Shown here piece after piece: positions 8,609 to 17,437 of a stretch of 62,673 nt of DNA. The stretch's first letter is position 1; each line of letters starts with the position of its first letter. Source of the DNA: Hyphomicrobiales bacterium (lineage in GTDB: Bacteria > Pseudomonadota > Alphaproteobacteria > Rhizobiales > Rhizobiaceae); contig UBQW01000067.1 of assembly GCA_900467745.1 (NCBI GenBank), positions 1 to 62,673 of the forward strand. The letters are read 5' to 3'. The position numbers and the translations under genes were made by a program. The notes below the pieces were generated by a model. The model was not told the origin of the DNA and did not search any database. It was given only the letters and a program-made list of their open reading frames with translations.

Positions 8609-9721
8609 TCACAGGATTGCGCGCGGGCTTTTCGTCAACCGAATTCCCCCATTGCTGCCGACGACCACCGTCTCGCTGAAGCCGAGGCCCTGTGCCGTAG
8701 CGTAGAGATGAAAGACCATGTTCTTTTCCAGCGACCAGTCCGAGGTTGGCAAGAATACCCCGGAAAAATCGCTGGTGCGCGGCGTGCGGGTATAGAGCCC
8801 GAGCGTATACGCCGTGACGTTTTCATAGACCGGACGTAGTCCCCCATTGAGCGCGCCCTGGCGCATGATTGCGTCGACGTCGCAGGCTCGCGCCCCCGGC
8901 TTCATTGCGGCGATCTGAAGGTCCTGCAATGCGACCAGTCTTTCGGCCGTGACAGCCAATTCGTCTGGGGGGCGTCCCACCACGATCGGCCTCATCAGAC
9001 GCGCACCGTAATTTCCGACACGCGGGATGAGTTCGACATGCAGGATGTCGCCTTCACCAATTGCCTCGGTCTTGAACACGCCGTGCAGGAATTCATGGCT
9101 GCCAGCAGCTTTCACAACTGGTCCAACCTCGCCGGTGTCTGCTCCCTCTCGCAAGAATACGCCCGAGGCGATCGCGGCCGCGTCGCGCGTCGTCATGCCC
9201 GGCGTCACCTGTCTTGCGATCTCCGCCATCGCCTTGTCGGCAATTTGTGACGCTTCGGCAAGAACGGCAATCTCTTCCCTAGACTTTACCCAGCGTAGGC
9301 TGTCACCCACGCCCTGCATTGGCACGAATGTCGCGTCTGGTAGAAGCGCCTGCAGCCGCATGAAGGTTGCGGAACTCATGCAATAGGAATTGGTGTCGAA
9401 ACCGATGCGCGCCTTGCCAAAACCATGACCGAGGATGCTGGCAGCAACGGCTGCCTGTGCTTCCTCGGTATCGGCGAAGCCGACGACATCGGTGATCCAG
9501 CTCTGTTCGCGGCAGGGAGCTTCGTCCAGTGCGCGCAAGCAGAACCACCCTTCCCCGTCGCGTGGCAAGAAGGCCGCGCGATACATGGTTTCGGAGACAG
9601 TATAGCCCGTCAGCCAGGCCAGAAGCTCTCCACTGTCGGCGAGCAACAGGTCGGCGCCCGAAGACGCGATGGCGTCCCGGGCGAGAGCGATACGACGATC
9701 ATATTCCGCCCGGGAGAACAC
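8609..9721 (-). CDS. M24 (creatinase/prolidase-fold) hydrolase lacking the canonical metal ligands
   Basis: About 370 residues from a GTG at 9721, which shares a base with the upstream stop (TAGTG); a TTG at 9736 is an alternative. It has a creatinase-like N-terminal domain (about 1-135) and a C-terminal pita-bread domain beginning VKSREEIAVLAEASQIADKA. The catalytic-site His is kept (GSHEFLHG), but the usual five metal ligands are mostly replaced: HVELIPRVGNYGARLMRP has Glu and Arg where two Asp are expected, AYTLGL replaces the GHGxG His, and FHLYA replaces the first Glu. This resembles metal-free relatives such as creatinase and ectoine hydrolase (EutD/DoeA). It is the last gene of the operon, so it probably acts on the imported compound. 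Confidence 0.82.
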   Translation of the reverse strand: MFSRAEYDRRIALARDAIASSGADLLLADSGELLAWLTGYTVSETMYRAAFLPRDGEGWFCLRALDEAPCREQSWITDVVGFADTEEAQAAVAASILGHGFGKARIGFDTNSYCMSSATFMRLQALLPDATFVPMQGVGDSLRWVKSREEIAVLAEASQIADKAMAEIARQVTPGMTTRDAAAIASGVFLREGADTGEVGPVVKAAGSHEFLHGVFKTEAIGEGDILHVELIPRVGNYGARLMRPIVVGRPPDELAVTAERLVALQDLQIAAMKPGARACDVDAIMRQGALNGGLRPVYENVTAYTLGLYTRTPRTSDFSGVFLPTSDWSLEKNMVFHLYATAQGLGFSETVVVGSNGGIRLTKSPRAIL

Positions 9722-10941
9722 TACGCCACCTCGCAAATATCGAGGATGGTCAGCATGTATACGCGGATCATGTCGAGGAAGTCGATGATGTCGACGCGCT
9801 CGTCGGGCATGGTGTTGTAACGGCCGCCGGGACCGCAGACGATGCCTTCCATGCCGAGTTCATGATAAAGATGGCCAGCATCTGTGCCATAAAAGCGGGT
9901 TGGGGTGATGGCACCAGTCGGTTGCTTTTCGCCGCGAACAGCTTCGTAGGCAGCATTGATCGACTTGACAATGGGGCTATCTGGGGAGACTTCAAAGGGC
10001 GGCATCAGCGGACGGCCTTCGATCATCTCGGGCACCAGCTTGGCCTTCAGGCCCGGGAAGCGTTCTTCAAGTGCGCGCAGTTCACGGTCGAGGTCGGCAA
10101 GCACGCCTTCTTGCTTCTGGCCGGGAGCATAGCGGCAGGAGCCCTTGAGACGGACGAAATCGGCCACCTGTGGCGGACGCCACTCTTCGAGATCGCGGCC
10201 GAGCGCGCCATGGACGACGCCAACATGGCCACGATTGATCGAACGATGCACGTCGCTCTTTGCGCCGCTGAAAGTCATGGCATTGATGCGCGGGATGATG
10301 TCGCAGGCTGCTGCGATCGCATCGACGGATTCTTCGCGCTTGGAGAGATGGCGCGTGTCGCCGGTCAGTTCGATGACATAGCTCAGTGCTGCCGCATGCA
10401 TGGTAACGGCGACAAGGTCGCTCGGCTCGCTGTTGATGAAATAGTCAGCTTTCACGCCGCTGTGGATCGCCGCCAACGTCCCGACTCCACCTTGCAGCTC
10501 GCCGACCACGAAGGTGAGCGTGACGTCGCCCTTCAGCTTGACGCCGGCTTCGAGCAGCGTCTTCACCGCGCAGAAATAGGCGGCGTCACCGGCCTTCATG
10601 TTGGAGACGCCGATGCCGTAGATGAACTTGTCGTCGACGAGGCCGGCATAGGGATCGACTGTCCAGCCTTCGGTCACTGGATTGGTATCAAGATGGCCGT
10701 TGAACAACAGGCTCTTGCCCTCACCGGTGCCCTTCAATCGGCCGATCGTGTTGAAGCGGCGGCCTTCATCGAACGGCTGGAGTTCGGCTTCGACGCCGAT
10801 CTTCTCAAGCTCCTTGGCCATCCAGCGGGCGAGATCCTTCTCGCCTTCGGTTTCCGAATGACTCTTGTGCTGGACCATCTTCGACAGGAAATCGAGGCAG
10901 GCCTTTTCGTCGATCCGGTCCAACAGGGACTTCGGGTCCAT
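9721..10941 (-). CDS. M20-fold amidohydrolase with a degenerate metal site
   Basis: About 406 residues. The second ATG (10941) is preferred because AAGGAG lies seven bases upstream of it and only one base from the ATG at 10947. The fold is M20 (ArgE/DapE/CPG2): LLFNGHLDTNP, then GIGVSNMKAG, VVGELQGG, INSEPSDL and a C-terminal GPGGRYNTMPDE. The first His-Asp and the EPSD Glu are kept. The bridging Asp of the DMKG motif is Asn, the metal-binding second Glu of the EE pair is Leu, and the final His is Asn. A normal two-zinc site is therefore unlikely. It lies between the transporter ATPase and the M24 gene in one transcription unit. Confidence 0.8.
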   Translation of the reverse strand: MDPKSLLDRIDEKACLDFLSKMVQHKSHSETEGEKDLARWMAKELEKIGVEAELQPFDEGRRFNTIGRLKGTGEGKSLLFNGHLDTNPVTEGWTVDPYAGLVDDKFIYGIGVSNMKAGDAAYFCAVKTLLEAGVKLKGDVTLTFVVGELQGGVGTLAAIHSGVKADYFINSEPSDLVAVTMHAAALSYVIELTGDTRHLSKREESVDAIAAACDIIPRINAMTFSGAKSDVHRSINRGHVGVVHGALGRDLEEWRPPQVADFVRLKGSCRYAPGQKQEGVLADLDRELRALEERFPGLKAKLVPEMIEGRPLMPPFEVSPDSPIVKSINAAYEAVRGEKQPTGAITPTRFYGTDAGHLYHELGMEGIVCGPGGRYNTMPDERVDIIDFLDMIRVYMLTILDICEVA

Positions 10942-10963
10942 TGTCATGCTCCTTGATGCGGTA

Positions 10964-12595
10964 TCACTGGTATTGTGCGGCGGCGCGCGGCACCGCCTCG
11001 ATCAGGCGGCGCGTATAGTCCGCCCGGTCTGGGCTATCGATCTCATCGGCCTTCACCACCTCGATCAGGTCGCCGCGATACATGACGGCGATCCGATGGG
11101 CGATCTGGCGGATCAGGTTGAGGTCGTGGGTGATGAAGAGGTAGGCCGTGCCGCTGGCTTTCTGCAGTTCCAACAGAAGCTGCACGACGGATGCCTGGAC
11201 CGACACGTCGAGTGCCGAGGTGATCTCGTCGCAGATGACGAGCTTCGGCTTCGAGGCAAAGGCCCGGGCGATCGCCACGCGCTGTTTTTCGCCGCCCGAA
11301 AGCTGATGCGGATAACGGTTGGCATGGGTGCGCGGCAGGCGCACCTGCTCCAGCATGTCGCCGATCTGCTTCTCCATATCCCTACCGTCGCCGAACAGCT
11401 TCAGCGGGCGCGAGAGGATTTCGGAAATCTTCTGGCGCGGATTGAGCGAGGCATCCGGGTGCTGGAAGATGATCTGCACGTCCTTGCGATAGGCATTGTC
11501 CATATCGCCGAGGCTTTTGATCTCGCGACCGTCGAACCAGATCTTTCCCTCGAACCGGTTGAGACCGGTCATCGCCTTGGCAAGCGTCGACTTGCCCGAA
11601 CCGCTTTCGCCGACGATGCCGAGGATCTCGCCCGGATTGACGCTGAGGCTGATCGCATTGTTGCCGGTCACCCGTTCCGTCTTCTTGCCGGTCAGTGCGG
11701 CAAGAAAGGGCTTGCGGCCGAAATGCACGCTGACATTCTCGACCTTGACCAGCGGCGTGTCGGCCACGACCATGTCATCCTTGACCAGCCGATGGGCAGG
11801 ATCGGGGACGGCGGCGATCAGTTCGCGGGTATAATCCTGCTGCGGGTTGGTGAAGATGTCGCGGACATTGCCCTGTTCGACGATATCACCGCGCTTGATG
11901 ACGGCGACACGGCTTGCGGTGCGGGCGACCAGCGCCAGGTCATGCGAAATATAGAGCGAGGCAACGCCGGTTTCCGCCTGCAATTCGACGAAGAGATCGA
12001 GGATCTGCCGCGAGGTGATCACGTCGAGTGCCGTGGTCGGCTCATCGAAGATGATGCATTCCGGATTGCAGGCGAAGGCGGACGCGATGACGACGCGCTG
12101 CTTTTCGCCGCCGGAGACTTCATGCGGCATGCGGTGCATCATCTGCGCCGGCGTCTTCAGCCCCACATGGGCAAGCCGTTCCTCGCCTTCCTTCCACGCC
12201 TGCTTAACGGTCAGGCCGCGGTGGCGGACGAGAACTTCGGCCAGCTGCGTGCCAAGCGAAAGCGTCGGGTTGAGCGACGTGCTCGGGTCTTGGAACACCA
12301 TGCTGATGCGCCGGCCTCGAATGGCTTCCATCTGCCGCTCAGAATTCTCGAGCAGATTGTCGCCACCGAGCAGAATGCGTCCGCCCGGTTCGCGGGCATT
12401 CTTCGGCAGGTAGCGCATGATCGACCATGCGAGCGATGTCTTGCCGGAGCCGCTCTCGCCGACGAGGCCGAGGATTTCGCCGCGATGGATGGCGAGGTCG
12501 ATGTTTTTCAACGCATGATACGGGCCGTTGGCGGTCTCGTAATCCAGCGAGTAGTTCTCGATAGCGAGAACCGGCTTGTTTTCGGTATTGGTCAT
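10964..12595 (-). CDS. Peptide-type ABC transporter, fused dual ATP-binding protein (DppD-DppF)
   Basis: 543 residues from an ATG at 12595, with two complete nucleotide-binding domains in tandem. The first has Walker A GESGSGKTS, signature VSGGEKQRV and Walker B IIFDEPTTALD. The second has GESGSGKST, LSGGEKQRV and VICDEITSALD, with Ile in place of the usual Pro after DE. Each half ends with the C-terminal oligopeptide-transporter extension (PQQDYTRELIAAVPD and RADYTRRLIEAVP). It energises import of a peptide-like or acylated amino-acid solute through the two permeases encoded upstream. The gap to the permease gene is about ten bases. Confidence 0.93.
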   Translation of the reverse strand: MTNTENKPVLAIENYSLDYETANGPYHALKNIDLAIHRGEILGLVGESGSGKTSLAWSIMRYLPKNAREPGGRILLGGDNLLENSERQMEAIRGRRISMVFQDPSTSLNPTLSLGTQLAEVLVRHRGLTVKQAWKEGEERLAHVGLKTPAQMMHRMPHEVSGGEKQRVVIASAFACNPECIIFDEPTTALDVITSRQILDLFVELQAETGVASLYISHDLALVARTASRVAVIKRGDIVEQGNVRDIFTNPQQDYTRELIAAVPDPAHRLVKDDMVVADTPLVKVENVSVHFGRKPFLAALTGKKTERVTGNNAISLSVNPGEILGIVGESGSGKSTLAKAMTGLNRFEGKIWFDGREIKSLGDMDNAYRKDVQIIFQHPDASLNPRQKISEILSRPLKLFGDGRDMEKQIGDMLEQVRLPRTHANRYPHQLSGGEKQRVAIARAFASKPKLVICDEITSALDVSVQASVVQLLLELQKASGTAYLFITHDLNLIRQIAHRIAVMYRGDLIEVVKADEIDSPDRADYTRRLIEAVPRAAAQYQ

Positions 12596-12605
12596 GGGTG
12601 TCACC

Positions 12606-13430
12606 TCAGGTCCGCGGATTGAGGGCATCGCGCAGACCGTCGCCCAGAAGGTTGAAACCGATGGCGACGATGGCGATCGCCACGCTCGGCCAGATCAGGA
12701 TGCCGGCGGAAAGATGCATGTAACGGCGGGCTTCCGAGACCATCAGGCCCCACTCGGCAGCCGGCGGCTGTGCGCCAAGACCAAGGAAGGAGAGCGTCGC
12801 AAACAGCATCACGGCAAAGGAGACGCGGATGGTCATCTCGACGATGATCGGCGCAATCACGTTCGGAAGCATTTCGCGGCGGATGATGTAAGCGGAGCTT
12901 TCGCCACGGGCGATCGCCGCATTCACATAGTCCTGCTTGCGCACCGACAGCGCCACGCTTCGGGTGATGCGGGCCATGCCTGGGGCAAAGGCGATGGCAA
13001 CTGCGACAAGCGCATTGACCGTGCTGGAGCCGAGAAGATTGACCACGAGGAGCGCGAAAAGCAGGCTCGGGATCGACATGACGGCATCGATCGTGCGCAT
13101 GATGAATTCGTCGGCTCGGCCGCCGAGGAAGGCGGAGGCGGTGCCAATCAGAGCGCCGATCAGGGTGCCCACGATGGTGGCGAGAACTGCCATCACGACA
13201 GTGGCGCGCGCGCCGATCAACAGACGACTGAAGATGTCACGACCATACTGGTCGGTACCGAGCCAGTAGGCGGCGCTCGGTCCCTTGTATCGGGCAAGCG
13301 GCGACAGCTTTTCCGGATCGTAAGGTGCGACCATCGGGCCGAAAATGACGATGGCGAGCACCAGAACCACGAGGAAGGTGCCGATGGCGCCTTGCGGCGT
13401 CTTCAGGAGACGTTTCATGAACTCAGTCAT
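12606..13430 (-). CDS. Peptide-type ABC transporter permease (DppC-like)
   Basis: 274 residues from an ATG at 13430, overlapping the stop of the upstream permease gene by eight bases. It shows the DppC pattern of an N-terminal membrane helix (GTFLVVLVLAIVIFGP), LGTDQYGRDIFSRLLIGAR, five further helices and the EAA loop (NAAIARGESSAYIIRREMLPN) that contacts the ATPase. FLGLGAQPPAAEWG near the C-terminus is diagnostic for the family. It pairs with the DppB-like subunit. Confidence 0.93.
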   Translation of the reverse strand: MTEFMKRLLKTPQGAIGTFLVVLVLAIVIFGPMVAPYDPEKLSPLARYKGPSAAYWLGTDQYGRDIFSRLLIGARATVVMAVLATIVGTLIGALIGTASAFLGGRADEFIMRTIDAVMSIPSLLFALLVVNLLGSSTVNALVAVAIAFAPGMARITRSVALSVRKQDYVNAAIARGESSAYIIRREMLPNVIAPIIVEMTIRVSFAVMLFATLSFLGLGAQPPAAEWGLMVSEARRYMHLSAGILIWPSVAIAIVAIGFNLLGDGLRDALNPRT

Positions 13431-14340
13431 ACTGGATCCTCTTATCGAGCCAGGCATAGAGGATGTCAGCGATAAAATTGACGATCGAATAGGTGGCGGC
13501 CATGATCAGCACGCCGGCCTGGATGGCGGGCAGGTCGCGCGCCTGGATGGCGACGATCAGCTGGCGGCCGATCCCGGGAATGGCGAATATTTCCTCGACA
13601 ACAATGACGCCGCCGAGAAGATAGCCGACATCGAGCGCCACGATGGTGATGGTCGGCAAAAGTGCGTTACGCAGCGCGTGACGACGCAGTACATGTCCAC
13701 GCGACATGCCTTTCAGCCTTGCAGCGCGGATATAGTCTGTATGCAGCACGTCGACGAGTTCCGAGCGCACCATGCGCGAAACATGGGCAATCAGGATGAT
13801 TGAAATGACGCAGACCGGTAGGACAAGATGCGAAATGCCATCGACAAAATCATCGGTCAGCGGCACGTAGCCTGTCGGCGGGAGCCATTTCATCCAGTCG
13901 GCGAAGATGAGGACTGCAAGCGTTGCGGTGACGAATTCAGGCAGCGCCACGCCTGCGTAGGAGATCAGGCTCACGACCATATCGGCGACCTTGCCGCGCC
14001 GGATGGCCGCAATGATGCCAAGCGGAATGGCAAGGATCAGCATCAGGCCGATAGACAGGAAGGCGAGCAGCAGCGAGCGCCCGAGGGCCTCGAACATGAC
14101 CGGACCGACCGGCTGGCCGGTGCGCAGCGAGGTGCCGAGGTCACCTTGCAGCACATGGCCGAGCCACGTCGCATATTGCTGCCAAATCGGCTGGTCCAGA
14201 CCCATGCTCTGACGCAACGCATCGAGCGCATCCTTGGTGGCGTTTTCGCCCAGCATCATGACGGCAGCGTCGGCGGGCAGGATCTGGGTAATGGCGAAGA
14301 CGATGAGCGACACGACGAGAAGCGTGTAGACGATCATCAC
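13423..14340 (-). CDS. Peptide-type ABC transporter permease (DppB-like)
   Basis: 305 residues as drawn from a GTG at 14340 (ATG at 14337). The frame continues upstream through YIAKRL, the usual start of DppB proteins, to a CTG near 14370 before an in-frame stop at about 14387. The true start may therefore be that CTG. It has the family pattern of an N-terminal helix, LGLDQPIWQQY-type periplasmic segment, GDLGTSLRTGQPV and the EAA loop (DYIRAARLKGMSRGHVLRRH). Together with the DppC-like protein it forms the membrane channel. Confidence 0.92.
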   Translation of the reverse strand: MMIVYTLLVVSLIVFAITQILPADAAVMMLGENATKDALDALRQSMGLDQPIWQQYATWLGHVLQGDLGTSLRTGQPVGPVMFEALGRSLLLAFLSIGLMLILAIPLGIIAAIRRGKVADMVVSLISYAGVALPEFVTATLAVLIFADWMKWLPPTGYVPLTDDFVDGISHLVLPVCVISIILIAHVSRMVRSELVDVLHTDYIRAARLKGMSRGHVLRRHALRNALLPTITIVALDVGYLLGGVIVVEEIFAIPGIGRQLIVAIQARDLPAIQAGVLIMAATYSIVNFIADILYAWLDKRIQYD

Positions 14341-14433
14341 CAGCCGCTTGGCTATGTAGTTCGGAGACAGGTGCGTGTTCCTTGGTCAAGAGGGCCGGAC
14401 GCCCGATTCAGGCGTCCGGCGAAGTTGACGTCA

Positions 14434-15975
14434 TCAGCCGCGCTTCGGCGCCTTGTCGGTGAGCGAAGCGTAGTCGAGGCGGAAAACCGATGCGCGTGGA
14501 TGCGCTTCGAACCCTTCGACCCAGCTGCGCTTTGCGGCCAGAACGTCAAAGAAGGAGGGGATGATCGAGGGAACATCCTCGTTCATGATTTCCTGAGCCT
14601 TGGTGTAGAGTTCGGTGCGCTTGGCCTCGTCGATCGTGCCACGGGCCTCGGCGATGAGCGCATCGAATGCCTTGTTGTTCCAGCGCGTCTCGTTCCACGA
14701 CGCGTCCGACGTGTAGAGAAGCTTGAAGATGCCATCAGGCGTGGGCTGCATGTTGTAGAAGCCGACGTAGAAGCCTCCTTTCTTCCAGACCTGTTCGAGG
14801 TAGGTCGCGTGCGGCATCGTCTGCACGTTAATGGTGACGCCGGCTTCCTTCGCCATTTCCTTCAGAGCAACGGCGAGCTGCGTGCGAACCGCGGGGCGAT
14901 CCGATGCGATAAGGGTTGCTTCGAGACCGTTCGGGAAGCCTGCTTCAGCAAGCAGCTTCTTGGCTTCCTCGATGTTCTTCTCGCGCTTCGCCACGTCCTT
15001 GAAAAAGCGGTAGGAAGAATTGAGCGGCGTGTCGTTGCCTTCGGTGCCGAAGCCTTCGGTCACGAAGCCCACCATTGCTTCGCGATCGACCGTCAGCGCG
15101 ATCGCGCGGCGAACACGGGCGTCGTTGAACGGCGCCGTGTCGCAGCCGAAGTTGATGTTGCAGAACTGGCCGGATGGCGTACGCAGGCCGATAAGACCGT
15201 CGGTTCCGTCGATGCGCAGGAACTCGGTCGGCTGGATCGTCGAGATGACATCGATATCACCGGCGATCAGGGCCGAGGTTTCAGCCGAATTGTCCGGGAA
15301 GACCTGAACTTCGACACGATCGACATAGGGACGAGCCGGATCGTAGTACTTCTCGTTGCGTTCGACCACGACAAGACGGTCCGGCTCGTAGGATACAAGC
15401 TTGAACGGACCGGTGCCGACAGCCTTGGTGGAGAGGCTCTTCAGGTCGCCGGTGGCGATCGAGGCCGGGATGATGCGGGCATTGGTATAGGCCATGGCGA
15501 CTGGCAAGTCGGCATAGGCGCCAGAGAGCTTGAACAGCACGGTCGCATCGTCGACGGCGACGATATCGGCGATCGGGCCGACATTGTTGCGGCCGGGCGA
15601 AGCCGTTGCCGGATCGAGGATGGCCTTGAAGGTGGCGACGACATCATTTGCCGTGAAGGCGGAGCCGTCGTGGAAGGTAACGCCCTTGCGCAGCTTGAAT
15701 GTCCACTCGGTCAGCGCATCGTTGGCGGTCCAGCTCTCTGCGAGATCCGGCTCGATCGACATGTCGACCTTGAGGCGCGTCAGGTTGCTATAGAGCAACT
15801 CGGTGACCATGTATTCCGGGTTGACGCGCGTCAGCAGCGGATGGATGACGCTCGCCGCCTGATCGATGGAAATACGCAGCGTGCCGCCTCTGGCAGGCGT
15901 TGCCGATTGCGCCAGGCCCAGCGCCGGCGCGGCGAAAATGGCGGCCGTGCCGGCAAGGAAGAAGCGGCGTTTCAT
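14434..15975 (-). CDS. Peptide-type ABC transporter substrate-binding protein (SBP family 5)
   Basis: About 513 residues with a twin-arginine-like or Sec signal peptide (MKRRFFLAGTAAIFAAPALG, cleavage near residue 25). The mature protein has the DppA/OppA pattern, including LAESWTANDALTEWTFKLRK, GVTFHDGSAFTANDV and a late NTPL-type segment. The ATG at 15975 is chosen because it directly precedes MKRRFF. It binds the solute in the periplasm and delivers it to the two permeases. The flanking M20 and M24 genes suggest an amide-containing or guanidino solute rather than a simple peptide (inference). Confidence 0.92.
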   Translation of the reverse strand: MKRRFFLAGTAAIFAAPALGLAQSATPARGGTLRISIDQAASVIHPLLTRVNPEYMVTELLYSNLTRLKVDMSIEPDLAESWTANDALTEWTFKLRKGVTFHDGSAFTANDVVATFKAILDPATASPGRNNVGPIADIVAVDDATVLFKLSGAYADLPVAMAYTNARIIPASIATGDLKSLSTKAVGTGPFKLVSYEPDRLVVVERNEKYYDPARPYVDRVEVQVFPDNSAETSALIAGDIDVISTIQPTEFLRIDGTDGLIGLRTPSGQFCNINFGCDTAPFNDARVRRAIALTVDREAMVGFVTEGFGTEGNDTPLNSSYRFFKDVAKREKNIEEAKKLLAEAGFPNGLEATLIASDRPAVRTQLAVALKEMAKEAGVTINVQTMPHATYLEQVWKKGGFYVGFYNMQPTPDGIFKLLYTSDASWNETRWNNKAFDALIAEARGTIDEAKRTELYTKAQEIMNEDVPSIIPSFFDVLAAKRSWVEGFEAHPRASVFRLDYASLTDKAPKRG

Positions 15976-16009
15976 TTCCAACATGTATCAGTTCCCTCTT
16001 TTGATATGA

Positions 16010-17323
16010 TTAGATGCGGTGTTCTGGAATGGCGTCGGCGGCGAAATCCGCCGCGAGATAGGCGAGAATGCTCTTGGCAAGCGCGATGATGTCGCCTCGC
16101 GTCGTGTGTTCTTCAGGGCTATGGATGCAGCTTTCCGGCCGACCAAGTCCACCCAGAAGCACCTCGGGGCCGAAGCCTGCTTTTTGGACGTAGCCGAAAT
16201 CGGAACAGCTCGCCGCGCCCCACTTGTGAAAATCCTCGGGCTGATAGCCGAAGCCCAGCGACAGTGCCTGCTGCCAACGAGGCCAGTGCGGACCATCGGG
16301 ATCGTCGGTCGGGATGAGGTGCCCCACGATGTCGATGGCTAGACCGAGATCGCTGCCTGCGACACAGTCGCGGATCGCAGTCTCGACTTCCGCTCTTGCC
16401 TCCTCGTAGCTTTCTTCCGGCGCATAGCGGCGGCTGACCAGGATCTTGATCTCAGCCGGAACCTGACCGCCGGCCGTTCCGCCATTGACCGCGGATATCG
16501 TCAACTGCGGCCGAAGCGGCCCGCTGGAATGCGGCGGCGGTGCCAGCTTCGATGTACGGCCGGCCACAACGGGCTTAAGGGCTGCCAAGGCGTTCAGCAC
16601 CGGCAGCGCGCCCTCGATCGCGTTGACGCCGGAGCCTGTGCGATTGCCCTCGCCTGCATGAACAGCATGCCCGGTAATCGTCACCTGCAGATTGAATATG
16701 CCGAAGCAGCCCGCCCACACGCGCGGCGCAGCAGATCCGTTGAAATTGAGGATGTGGCCCTTGAGCATTTGCTGCTCTGCAAGATAACGAATGCCCGGGT
16801 AGAGCCCCCCTTCTTCGTCAGTGCAGAGAAGCAGCATAGGATCGTAGGCGAGCAAGGCGCCGGCTTCCTTGGCAGCGCGCAGAGCCAGAAGCGTCGCCGC
16901 AATCGTTCCCTTCATGTCGGCGGCACCGAGGCCAAAGAGGTTATCGCCCTCGACCGTCAGCGCCAGTGGATCGCGTGACCAGCCCGGAGCCACCGGAACG
17001 GTGTCGACATGGTAGTAGAGACCGCATACCGGACGGCCGGTTTCGCGGGTGGCGATGAGATTGGTCCGCTCGCCAGAGGCCGGGCCGCCGGCAACGTACC
17101 AGAGATCGCGAGGAACTGTCACTCGCTCGAACTCAAAGCCGAGTGGCGCCGCCAGCTCGGTCATCAAATCCGCAAAAGCGTCATAGCCAAGACCGGGCGG
17201 AAAGGACGTGTCGACAGCCACCATGCGCGCCAGGTCCTGCACGGCCGTGTCGACATCGCGCTCGATCACTGCCATGGCCAACGCGAAAGCGCCTTGATGC
17301 GGGACAGATTTCGGCTCAGACAT
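16010..17323 (-). CDS. M20-family metallohydrolase (acetylornithine-deacetylase/dipeptidase-like)
   Basis: About 437 residues from an ATG at 17323, the first gene of the minus-strand operon. Most of the dinuclear site is intact: YYHVDTVPV, then AADMKG and LLCTDEEGG with the catalytic Glu pair, and the late IHSPEEH His. The dimerisation-domain His is in GHAVHAGEG. The usual GEPT-type acidic ligand reads NFNGSAAPR, so one ligand may come from elsewhere. It probably deacylates or hydrolyses the imported compound. It is divergent from the HutC-type regulator across 114 bases. Confidence 0.88.
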   Translation of the reverse strand: MSEPKSVPHQGAFALAMAVIERDVDTAVQDLARMVAVDTSFPPGLGYDAFADLMTELAAPLGFEFERVTVPRDLWYVAGGPASGERTNLIATRETGRPVCGLYYHVDTVPVAPGWSRDPLALTVEGDNLFGLGAADMKGTIAATLLALRAAKEAGALLAYDPMLLLCTDEEGGLYPGIRYLAEQQMLKGHILNFNGSAAPRVWAGCFGIFNLQVTITGHAVHAGEGNRTGSGVNAIEGALPVLNALAALKPVVAGRTSKLAPPPHSSGPLRPQLTISAVNGGTAGGQVPAEIKILVSRRYAPEESYEEARAEVETAIRDCVAGSDLGLAIDIVGHLIPTDDPDGPHWPRWQQALSLGFGYQPEDFHKWGAASCSDFGYVQKAGFGPEVLLGGLGRPESCIHSPEEHTTRGDIIALAKSILAYLAADFAADAIPEHRI

Positions 17324-17376
17324 GGTACGGTCCTTGGCATGCATGCGCGCGCTCGTTAGCTTGCGCTTTCATATAA

Positions 17377-17386
17377 ACTATATAGT
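17377..17386. promoter_or_regulatory. Palindrome in the GntR-operon divergent promoter
   Basis: ACTATATAGT is a perfect ten-base palindrome in an AT-rich stretch midway between the M20 operon and the GntR gene. GntR/HutC regulators usually bind short AT-rich palindromes near their own gene, so this is a candidate operator. Confidence 0.4.
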
Positions 17387-17437
17387 AATACTGCGTACAT
17401 CCACTCCATGAGTCAACTCCAAAGAAGAGGCAAATAA

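Noticed and set aside
9529..12622. Long plus-strand frames (475 and 585 codons)
   Set aside because: Antisense to the M20 and ABC ATPase genes, with shadow composition.
13828..16089. 753-codon open frame on the plus strand
   Set aside because: Antisense to a clear DppB-like permease and SBP; Arg/Asp/Gly-rich shadow without motifs.
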